From NCBI GenBank assembly GCA_022496185.1, contig WTXG01000002.1:806001-870000 (forward strand): a DNA stretch of 64,000 nt, read 5' to 3'. The translations under genes were made by a program, and so were the position numbers. This document shows positions 55,243 to 64,000 of this stretch, one piece after another. The first letter of the stretch is position 1. Each line of letters begins with the position of its first letter. This DNA comes from Multifurca ochricompacta (Eukaryota; Basidiomycota; Agaricomycetes; Russulales; Russulaceae). The notes below the pieces were generated by a model that ran no database searches, was not told where the DNA came from, and saw only the letters and a list, made by a program, of their open reading frames with translations.

Positions 55243-58200
55243 CTAAGTCTTCTTCTTCTTGGACGGACGCCTGGTTGTACTACCCATCCCTGCGCCAGCG
55301 CTTGCACTCGCGCTGGCTGGAGTCGATGCCCGCGACACCTTATCAGTCTTGTCTACCTTTGACACCTCCTCAATCACTCTCTTCTGCTCAACAAAACAAA
55401 ATGTTAGCACCTTTCCTCACGACTCACTTTTGTGTGTTAACGCACCTTGCCACGAGATGAGCTCCCGCCGCTCTTTGCACGTATCTCCTCTTGCTCCGCT
55501 TCCTTCTCTATCATACCTAGTAAGGTGTTACATCGACGCTGGAGCTCCTGTGGCGAACGACTCTTGAAGAACCAGTCAAAGCGAAAAACTGGGAACTCTG
55601 AAATATCCTTCTTGATGCGTTCGTATACATCGTCCGTCCGCATGCCATAATGGCTTAACCGACATAGCAGATATCGGTCCTCTTCTTCTGAATAGACCTT
55701 GCCTTTTGTTGTTGGATAATTGAGCTCTAGTTCCTGCATCGGATATCGGAAGGAGCCAATCTTCTTGGCGAGTAATGCTTCGAGGTTTGAGCGTTTATTG
55801 CGCTTGGCCTCACCTTCCGCGATGCGGGCGGCAATGCGGGAGTATTCTAGGGATCGAAGGTTCAATGAATCGGCGCATGGTAATCAAAACAGGCACATTA
55901 CCTGTGAGTTCCTTCCATTTCTTCCTGAACACGGGATAGTACATGGCAACATCTTGCGCTGACTTTTCCTGGATCTCAGTTGCGAGCAAATCGAAATCTT
56001 CAGTCCTGTGCTCGCGACATTAGCCCGAATCCCATTACGGGTAACGGCTACAGGTTTACATACCACCCGTAAGACTCCAACGCGCGCACAAACTGCTGAA
56101 AGTCCCGCCGACTCCAGTCTTCGAAACCTCGAGAAATAAGCTCCTCTTTTTCTTGGAGCTCCTCCTCAGTCAGGGGTTCAGCTGCGCATCGCAGGTGAGC
56201 GAGCATATATGGGATATCCGCGAGCATGACACGTACCCGTGTCAATAAACTCTTGAGCAGCTTGTCGCTCAGCCTCCAGTTTTTCAGGCGTGTCATCCTC
56301 TCCTTGAGGTTCGCGTAAAGTCACAGGGATTTCGTTTAGGCGCTGAGCAAGTGGAATTAGCAAGTGACCGAATCAAAAGTAGTAGAGATATACCTTGTAC
56401 ACAGCAAGCTCACGCTCCTGCAGCTCTGCAGCCTTGGCGGAAAGAATTGGAAATCTTGTCTATAGTGTAAAGTTGTCAATCACAAGCTTGGTCTTCGACA
56501 TTGATGTGCACGTACAATGCAATCTGTTTTGGAGCCCGGGGAAGCTTCGGTGCCTTCTCCGTTTTGCTTGGCCCCGCTCGCATAGTTTCCTTGAAATAAC
56601 TGTCAACTGAATAATTCAGCTTGCGCTCCCGCTTGCTCAACGAGAGTGGGTTAAAGTTGAGAGGCTTGCGTTGCCCAGAGCGGAAATCTTCCCCGTCCCA
56701 TTGTTGCAATGAGCTGTCTGACTTGAAATTTGACAAATCCTCGAGGTTCAGACCCTCATATTTCTGGTTGAGCTCAGCTGTGCGCTCTTCGCCACGCTGA
56801 ATGATTGCATCTATGTCGTCAGCAATCTGGAACCTACGAAAACAATTCTAGAACTTTCAAAGTAGGCAGGCAGTTCATAGACAAGACATACGTTTCGGTG
56901 GAATTCACGATCCTTTCCGCGCCGTGCGTGATCATTTCTAGGAGCTCCTCTTTATTTGCCGCTTTACCACCCCATCCGCGTTAGCACAGAATTGTTGTCC
57001 GGGAATCCACATACAAACATACCTTTTTGTAATTGTTGCCGACCTTGTTGTATGACTAGCTGATCCAGGCGCAGCTTTTGTGCACCACGCTCTAGCATCC
57101 GCTCTTCTACGCTCTCCTCTGTGACGAATCGGAACACGTACACCTGCTTCGTTTGACCGATGCGGTGCGCGCGGTCCATGGCCTGAAGGTCAGCCTGCGG
57201 ATTCCTGCGGCGCTGTGATGAGTTCCTGGAGCCAATAAACGACAACTCCAAAGAGAAACTTGCCAATCGGAGTCGTATAACACCACTATGTCGGCAGTGG
57301 TAAGGTTGATTCCAAGACCACCAGCGCGGGTGGTTAAAAGAAAGATGAATCTCTCGCTACCCGGTTTGTTATACTCATCAATCGCGGCAATGCGATCCTC
57401 GTGTGCTGTGCCACCGTCAATCCTGCAGTACTCTATGTAAAGATGATCAACAACCGCGACATGCCAACAATACAATGCTCACTGTAGCCGCGGAACAAAC
57501 AATAGTCCTCCAGGATATCGAGCATACGGCTCATCTGAGAGAAGATGAGGATGCGCGAGCCCTTCTCCTTCATATTCTTGAGTAATTTGTCAAGTATCAC
57601 CATCTTTCCAGAATTCTGAATAAGGTGCTCGTCCGTCGTGTATGGTGGACCAGGTTCCTATCAATCACCCAATATAAAAAGTCAACAATTCACGTTGGAG
57701 AAGGACGGAGGTGGCATACCGCGCCATCGAAGAGGTACGGGTGACATGTTACTTTCCTCAACTGCATGACCATGTTCATGAGCCGTGTCTTGCCTTCTTT
57801 TCTGCCGGTAAGGCCATTGACTGCATCAATGTCTTTTTCAAGCACGCTGCGGTACCACTTGCGCTGCATTTCCGTTAAACCGACATATATATTGATCTCT
57901 TTTTCTACGGGGACAACCGTCAACACAAGCAAAAAGGGAAAGAATGGGCAACGCTCACTCGGTAAAAGATTTTTCTCAACATCACTCTTCACGCGGCGGA
58001 GAAGGAATGGGCGAAGAATTTTGTGGAGCGCCTCAACCACCTTCTTGCTCTTCTCCTCATCAACATCCGTTGAGGTATCATCCTTATGCAGGAAGATTTC
58101 CAGATCCGCATAGTCAATGAAAATTTCAGGGCAAATGAAGTTGAGCAGGGCAAATAGCTCCTTGAGGTTATTCTGCAAGGGTGTGCCGGTGATAAGGAGT

Positions 58201-59659
58201 CGACCGCGCGAAGAGAAACTCCGGACAATCTGAGAGAGGATCGAGTCGACATTCTTGATTCGGTGCGCCTCATCAATAACAATGTACTCGAAGCTGAACT
58301 TCTTAAGTACGCTCTTTTCGATTAAGCAGATTTCGTAGCTCGTAATGCAAACTTCAAAGTCTTGCGGCAAGAGTCGGTTCGCGATGATTTCTCCACGCTC
58401 TTCTTTCGTGCCCGTGAGAAGGGCAATGTTGAAGTCCGGGGTCCACCTCTCGAATTCGCGTGCCCAGTTCTGCAAGGTAGATTTTGGTACAACGACAAGA
58501 TGTAGTCCAGGAAGCGCGCGCTGGTGCTTGAGATAAGCCAGAAAAGATATAGTTTGGAGGGTTTTACCGAGACCCTGGTGATTCACGGGTGTAAATGATT
58601 GGGAAACCGAGAAAATGAACAACAAGAACTTACCATTTCGTCTGCAAGGATGCCGTTGAGACTATGGTGATGGAGCGAGATCATCCAATTAAGGCCTTGG
58701 AGTTGATACGGGCGCATTGTCCCACGGATAACTGAAGGTTCGTGTCAACATAGAGAATTGTAACATTGTTGCCGCGACCCACAACTTGGCGACCCTTCGA
58801 AGACATAAGGCTGGTCGTCTCCATCCACGGCTGCCTCACCGTCCTTGAGCATCTCTTCGTCTTCTTCTTTTTCGGATTTGCGATGCCGGGCTGTTTTATC
58901 CCTAATCACGAGAGGTGAGACAAAGGCAAGACATAAAGTGAAGGTAACCTTACGCTGCCTTTTTTCGACCACGTCCCTTAACCTTTGGTTCCGCGTCAAG
59001 GATGGCCGCATACTCGGGGTTGCGTGCTTTCTGGAAATCACATGAGTACGGATGAGGCATTGGAGCGAAGTAGTGACTCGTGATCGAACCTGCACGTCTA
59101 CAAAGTGGCGAAAGAGATCTGTCTGTCCTAGTAGGTAGGAATAGCGTTTGACGGCATCAGCGACCTGTTTAAGATGAGCGCGGGAAGCAAGCAAGGAGCG
59201 CAGCTGATAACGTACTTTTGCCTTGTCCATTTCGTGCCTCTTTTCAACGAGTTTCCCTTCATTCACCTTACGTTTCTGGTTCTGCTGACGCCTTTCCGCA
59301 GTTTTCTGTGCCTTACTTGATGGACCAGCATTCACATCCTTTTAGCACTACGCGTCAGGTTGTGATTCTATAAGAGAACTGGATGGGACTTACACCGTCC
59401 TCACTCACCAGTTCATCTTGTTCTTGATACTCTGCAGATGCTTCACTTTCAACTTCGTCTCCCGGAGTATCCTTTAAGAAAGGCAGCCGCTTGAAATTTG
59501 CGCGCATTTATTGCAAGTCCTACTCTACCTGACGCGAGACAATATTGCTGGGAACGACGTCGCTGAGGATGTCTTCATCCTGAAGCACAACTGGTGCCTA
59601 CAAGGAGTAAGAGATGAGTTCTGTGAGGAAGACGTGAAAACAAAAAAACGAACAGCCAT
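55243..59659 (-). CDS. ISW1: ISWI chromatin-remodelling ATPase
   Basis: ISWI slides and spaces nucleosomes. The start is tentative: ATG 59659 (MA, intron, [20 protein letters not shown], intron); ATG 59507 is the fallback. Acidic N-terminal exons follow, then [20 protein letters not shown]. The ATPase core starts [21 protein letters not shown] (58680-58555), then [34 protein letters not shown] (DEAH), [20 protein letters not shown] and [15 protein letters not shown]. The helicase C part is [60 protein letters not shown] and [20 protein letters not shown]. The C-terminal HAND-SANT-SLIDE region includes [20 protein letters not shown] and [20 protein letters not shown]. The Lys-rich tail stops at 55243. 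About 17 introns; no break seen. Confidence 0.93.
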
Positions 59660-59872
59660 GACAATTGCAGACACGTCCACTGGGCGGTGGCAAATAGCAA
59701 GGGGCAAGTAGCAAGAGTAGCGAGCGCGACACCGCATACAAGCCAACCATCCAACCAAACCACACGTCGCGGGCCGGGGGCCGAAATTAAACTAGCTCAT
59801 CATCGGCCCGGTCAATAATTTCGCATAACGCATAACCGTAGTGAGTACTCTGGTGATAGTATGGTACCTAAC

Positions 59873-60687
59873 CTAAGATGCACGAGAACCAAGTCGCGTT
59901 ATCGAATCCTCGCTCGCCTCCTGTTCCTCTACACTGTCAGATTGTGTAACCTTCACAATATTATCAGACGAGGCTTAATATAGGGTCACAGGACTAACGA
60001 ACCACCCTGAGTACTGATTTCTTGGAAGACTCTTGTAGCTCGCCAGCGATAATCAACTCATCCAAGATCTGTAAACACAAAGGGATTGTTCGGTCAACTG
60101 GAGTGTACAATAAATGTAAATGTGTGTGGAATTCACAGCGTAAGCCTTCTGGAAGTTGAATATCCTGTGCAAATTCAGAAGGGGTCATTGTGTGTCCATG
60201 GTCGACAAAACTTACAAGTCCAGCTCGCAAACCTATTCAAAATTCGTCAACGATAAGGCAAGGGGAGACAAGTTCCATAACGCACATTCCCAAAATATCG
60301 GTCCAGCACCTCTACGTATCTGTGTATTATCTCTAATGTGACGAGTTCATTGTCCAACTGGCCGATGCCTGTTACAAAAAACAGGGATGCATATCGCCGG
60401 TATACGACCTTTGTGTCTACCCGAGTCGACTGCTGTCAATGAATTCTCTCCCAAAGAAATCAAGACGAACCCTTGTATTCAAGAAAATTGCACATCCGTG
60501 TACGACGAGCGAGAACAAGTTGCGTGACGTCCTTGACGATCTTTGCCTTTTGCTTAGGCGGCATCGTCACAAACCATTTGGCAAGGCGCACTTTGCCTAA
60601 ATTGAAAGTTCATTTTAGTTAAAAGCTATAGTCAAAAAGGGTTTATAGCATCCCTTGGCGTGATACGAGAAGGATATAGCTGATCAT
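59873..60687 (-). CDS. APS1: AP-1 clathrin adaptor sigma subunit
   Basis: This is the small subunit of the trans-Golgi/endosome AP-1 adaptor. ATG 60687 gives [12 protein letters not shown], joined across an intron to [20 protein letters not shown] and [20 protein letters not shown]. Next are [20 protein letters not shown] and [19 protein letters not shown], then CELDLIFNFEKAYAILDELI. The frame continues with [18 protein letters not shown] last exon (about 59945-59873) gives [20 protein letters not shown] and SRAS, found by using an acceptor at GTGAAG. The 160-residue length fits the sigma family. Six introns; no break seen. Confidence 0.92.
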
Positions 60688-61010
60688 TGGAACCCTGCGT
60701 AGGATGTCTCTCACCTCTCACCCAAGGCGGTACTGGGGGCCCGGGCCGGAGAAGCCCACAACCGTTTTCTTTTCTTCTACTACACAATCACGACACGATG
60801 ATCTCTACTGCAACAGAACAACGAACTTGCTAGTGGATACGAGACAGCGAACATAGCTATACAAATTGCGATTTCCAGAGAAGATCCATAACAGAATAGT
60901 CATGTAGAAAAAACTGGAGAGATTGTTGGGGTGGGGTGGGTGGGCAGAAATGAGTCAGGAAGATCCGTATAAAAAGACAAAGCATTTCTTCATTGCCTTG
61001 CTAGTAGGGT
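60688..61010. promoter_or_regulatory. Upstream region of AP-1 sigma
   Basis: 323 bases between the AP-1 sigma start and the VID27 stop (both minus strand). A GGGGTGGGGTGGGTGGG run lies at 60929-60945, within the VID27 3' flank. It could form a four-stranded G structure, but that is untested. Confidence 0.4.
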
Positions 61011-63764
61011 GTATTGACAATGTCAGAGTGGCTGCGTGTGTTGCGGCGCTCAGGGGCAAGTGACGTCCGTGTGGGCTTACGCAGGTTCTTCTTGTTGACA
61101 CTAAGGACATTATTCTGTAGCGCGACGATCTAAAATCCGCTTGAATCAGTAATCGAACAGTCTCCAACCACGGGTGAACGTACGATTTCTTTGTCGTCGC
61201 CAAAGCGAAAGTTGTCTTGTACAACAAGATCCTCGTACTTCTTGATTTCGTACTTGTCCATTTGGCCCCTTTTCACTTTTGCAAAGTCCCAAGCGATGAC
61301 ATACTGCCCTGTTGAAGTCACGATCGCGTTCTCCTCCTGCCCCTCGCCAGCATTGAACCTGGGCAATAGTCAACATGGTAAGTGTGTCTCAAGAGAAAGA
61401 GAAAACAAACCTAGCAGGAGTAAACGAAATGTTATGGTTCATATATGCGACATGCTCAGGCCGCAGCTGCAACCTCTTGGGCATGGGTTTCGCGTCCACA
61501 GGGAAACTGCGGTCAAAGCCCAGACTGCCGGCGTGCTTGCCTTGCCCGATAAGTACATCCACAAGCAACAGATATGTCTTGGTCGTCGCTACGATCCAGC
61601 GTCCGTCTGCGGACACATCAATGCCGATAATAGGGTCGCCCAACGGTGTAAGAGCTGTTTTTGCGATCTTCCCTACTGTGTCATATAGGCGGATGTCTCC
61701 CTTCTCACTTGCGACCGCGAGTCTGCCAGATGCGGTTGTAGTGACCCCAGAGAACTTGTTCTTTGATGTATATTGCTTGTACTGGCTGTCTACAAGCTTG
61801 TTCCCCGACACACGCGGATCAATACGGAAGAGTGCGTTGTGCGACGTGCCAACCAGTGTTTGCTCAGGCGTCGTCTGCGAGAACTTGGTGTTGGGCGCAA
61901 TATGATCGACCGTAATGTTGTCATGAATCTTCCATTCCTCAACGATTTTCGCACGCTCGAGGTCTAAGTGGAATAGTGAGCTCGGCGCACTGGTGTTCAT
62001 CACAATCATCTTGGAGTCTTGCTGATGTAACATGACCTGTCCAAGGGATTGAAAGCGTCAGTCGAGACTGTCGAAGGTGAGACTTACATTTTTAGGGTCG
62101 AACTTCTTCCCCTTCATGTCTGTGATGTTGGCAATTGATGCAACGTATTCAACTTCATCCGGTTTATGCCGGAAAACGCCAATCTTATCTCCCCGAACGA
62201 CGTATGACCTGTCGCCCTTGTATCCAACAGTGAGCTGAGAGTTACGCCCTTCTTGAAGGCTGGTAGGTAGGCTACTACTCTCCTCTCCTTCGTCCTCCTC
62301 TTCATCTTCGTCTGTAGTTCAGCAGTAGTGGATTGATTATGATTACTAAAAACTAGCTTGGACTTACCACCGAGCTCATCAAGGACTGCTTCTTCTTCAT
62401 CATCATCAGTTTCGACTGTCATCTCAACGTCCTCAACGTTGGAATTGAGTACATAGACCTTTTCGTCTGCCTGCAAGGAGTGAGGGCGTGTCCCACATCG
62501 CAGGTTCTTACTGCATACCTTGACCTTATCCCACGAGGTCTGGTTTAGGCTCTCCCATGCACACCTAGTAAATTCGGCCCGAAAGTCTTCAAACGACTCA
62601 TGGGATTCGAAGCGCAAACACCAACTACTCTGTTCCCCTCTTTCGTTAACATTGTTCCATGTGAGCGACCACGTAGCAGGCGACCAGCGTTGCATCATCT
62701 GCGACGTAATGAGGTGGGCAAGGATTTGCCCCTCTTGACTCGTTGCGGTGAGGAAAAATGAGAACTTGGCACCACTTCGTTGCCCAATCCTTGCAGACAC
62801 TTCTGCCTCACGAACGAAGTAACCTTCGTCACGATCCCATAAAAAAAGTTCCGCTTTCTCGTCCATGATAACTTCTAGCGACGGATCCGAAGTGCTCGGG
62901 GAAGCAGAAGATTGGGACGATCTAGCCCCTTCGCTGGCGGGGGCCCTCTTCGCAGAACCTTTTTCTTTGCTATTAGCGGCAGTTGGTCTTTGAAAAAAGT
63001 GCTCAGAAGGCTATTTAATGAAGAGACGAAGGAGAAAAACACACTTCCAGATAAATTCAGCTACATCTTCTTCTCGCAAATTGTCTGCACTTCTCTTGTA
63101 CTTGCGTTCATACATGGCGCGGTACATGCACGTCTCAAAGAAAGCCTTCGTTGGTGCGTTGGTTCCGGAGGCGACAAATTCATAGAACTCGTCGACATCG
63201 CCTTGGAGATCGCGCCAAACGAGTGTTGGCTCGCCTTCAGTTTGGCTGGTACGAAACTCGAGTTCCTCACTGATGAGGAATACGCGCTCCTCGTCAGCTG
63301 ATAACAAGATGAGAGTGAAACTCAGAACGACCGACAAGGGACGCACTCTCTTCCTCGTCTTCGAGTAGTTCTTGATCACCTTCTTCGTATACTCGCGTTA
63401 TGACTAATTGGAAATTGTGTTCAGCTGATGGAACACGACGGATAGTGGCCATAGCATCATTGTATCTATAGTATTGTAAGCTACCCACACGGTGAGATAA
63501 ATGAGGGTCACGAACATGCATTCTCTAGACGAACGTATATTTCCCGGTCGTACGAGATGGAGTTGCCCCGTAGATATCTTGACCACCTCAGTGGCATTTG
63601 GGTCTTCTAATATGAGTATGAGAGAACGAGGTTGGTATGGGATGGGAGAAGCACGAGACAACTCACGCCAGACCTTGCCAATCACTATGAGTTTCTAGAC
63701 TGTCAGCACAACCTAGGAACAATAACGCAATAATAAAGTACGGACAGTTGCGAAAGATGTTCAT
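61011..63764 (-). CDS. VID27: Vid27 (vacuolar import and degradation protein)
   Basis: Vid27 is a fungal/plant cytosolic protein with an N-terminal PH-like region and a C-terminal WD40-like propeller. ATG 63764 opens a tiny exon (MNIFRN). Later exons give GKVWRELSRA, NATEVVKISTGQLHLVRPG, EGEPTLVWRDLQGDVDEFYE, YRAMYERKYKRSADNLREED and MDEKAELFLWDRDEGYFVRE. The middle reads WSLTWNNVNERGEQSSWCLR, acidic linkers (VETDDDEEEAVLDELGG), and MIVMNTSAPSSLFHLDLERA. The VID27 core is VEEWKIHDNITVDHIAPNTK, LVGTSHNALFRIDPRVSGNK, GRLAVASEKGDIRLYDTVGK and GIDVSADGRWIVATTKTYLL. Next are RLQLRPEHVAYMNHNISFTP, GQYVIAWDFAKVKRGQMDKY and a last exon with NVLSVNKKNLRKPTRTSL, ending IVNTPY with TAG at 61011-61013. 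About ten introns. Confidence 0.92.
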
Positions 63765-63931
63765 GACTGGGGTGAAAAGTGAAAGTGAACGGCGGCAGAG
63801 TGCATTCGACTCGACCGGAGACGGAAACTCGGACCCCTGAGTCTAGTCTAATCTAGTTGCGCATCGCGGACCACAACCACGACCACTCACGCCACTACTT
63901 TCCTTCCTCCTTCTTCCTCTTATCTAACTTA

Positions 63932-64000
63932 ATGGCCACAGTGACATCCCCTTCGGGTACGTCCAACTGTCGCATAGAAAAGCAATGTTCCTGCTTCACA
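63932..64000 (+). CDS. Start of a gene cut by the right edge (unidentified)
   Basis: A CT-rich tract (63899-63922) is followed by ATG 63932 (MATVTSPSG) and a good donor GTACGT at 63958. The layout suggests a divergent partner of VID27, but 69 bases are too few to name it. Confidence 0.3.
   Translation, partial: MATVTSPSGTSNCRIEKQCSCFT

Overview
The window is nuclear DNA of a filamentous basidiomycete, most likely an agaricomycete (mushroom-forming) fungus. The evidence is the gene set: a chitin synthase, a fused trifunctional HIS4, NAD-isocitrate dehydrogenase, fungal Vid27, Rrn7 and Gfd2-like proteins, and a slicer Argonaute. The gene structure agrees: many very short introns (about 45-90 bp, GTRNGN...YAG), dense packing on both strands with 80-600 bp gaps, and pyrimidine-rich tracts just upstream of start codons. 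I see no prophage, transposon, CRISPR array, tRNA or rRNA gene.

Layout. 1-6 kb: the 3' part of SPT3 (cut by the left edge), a fungal AAA ATPase, then TOM20 followed closely by a SET/zinc-finger protein on the same strand. 6-16 kb: a proline-rich protein of unknown function, a chitin synthase, a RING E3 candidate, a small broken unknown gene, and the Rheb GTPase, whose upstream region holds four CACGTG boxes. 16-27 kb: a GH2 beta-mannosidase, an Argonaute with a long Arg/Gly/Pro-rich head, and HIS4, divergent from Argonaute. 27-38 kb: the metabolic genes PDB1, a short-chain dehydrogenase, an ACMSD-like amidohydrolase, a membrane alpha/beta hydrolase, IDH1, a conserved unknown and glutamine synthetase. 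38-48.8 kb: an ER J-protein (Erj5-like), RRN7, a large disordered coiled-coil protein, a free-standing MLKL/HeLo-like helical-bundle protein, and a CENP-A type centromeric histone H3. 49-64 kb: a Gfd2-like DEDD-fold protein, a ceramide synthase, a Rex3-like exonuclease, the ISWI remodeller, AP-1 sigma, VID27, and the start of one more gene at the right edge.

Most of these are core eukaryotic genes with no operon logic. Several serve mitochondria (TOM20, PDB1, IDH1) and several serve chromatin or RNA (SPT3, ISWI, CENP-A, Argonaute, RRN7, REX3). I did not find a clearly new multi-gene system. The items most worth following are the CENP-A gene, which the sequence identifies well; the stand-alone MLKL/HeLo-like protein; the TOM20-SET arrangement; the E-box cluster before Rheb; and a repeated pattern of one-base reading-frame breaks in otherwise good genes (TOM20, SET, Argonaute, the small unknown, the amidohydrolase, the ceramide synthase). 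Those breaks look more like consensus errors at short homopolymers than true decay, but reads or cDNA must decide. All splice sites given were read by eye and were chosen to keep family-like reading frames.
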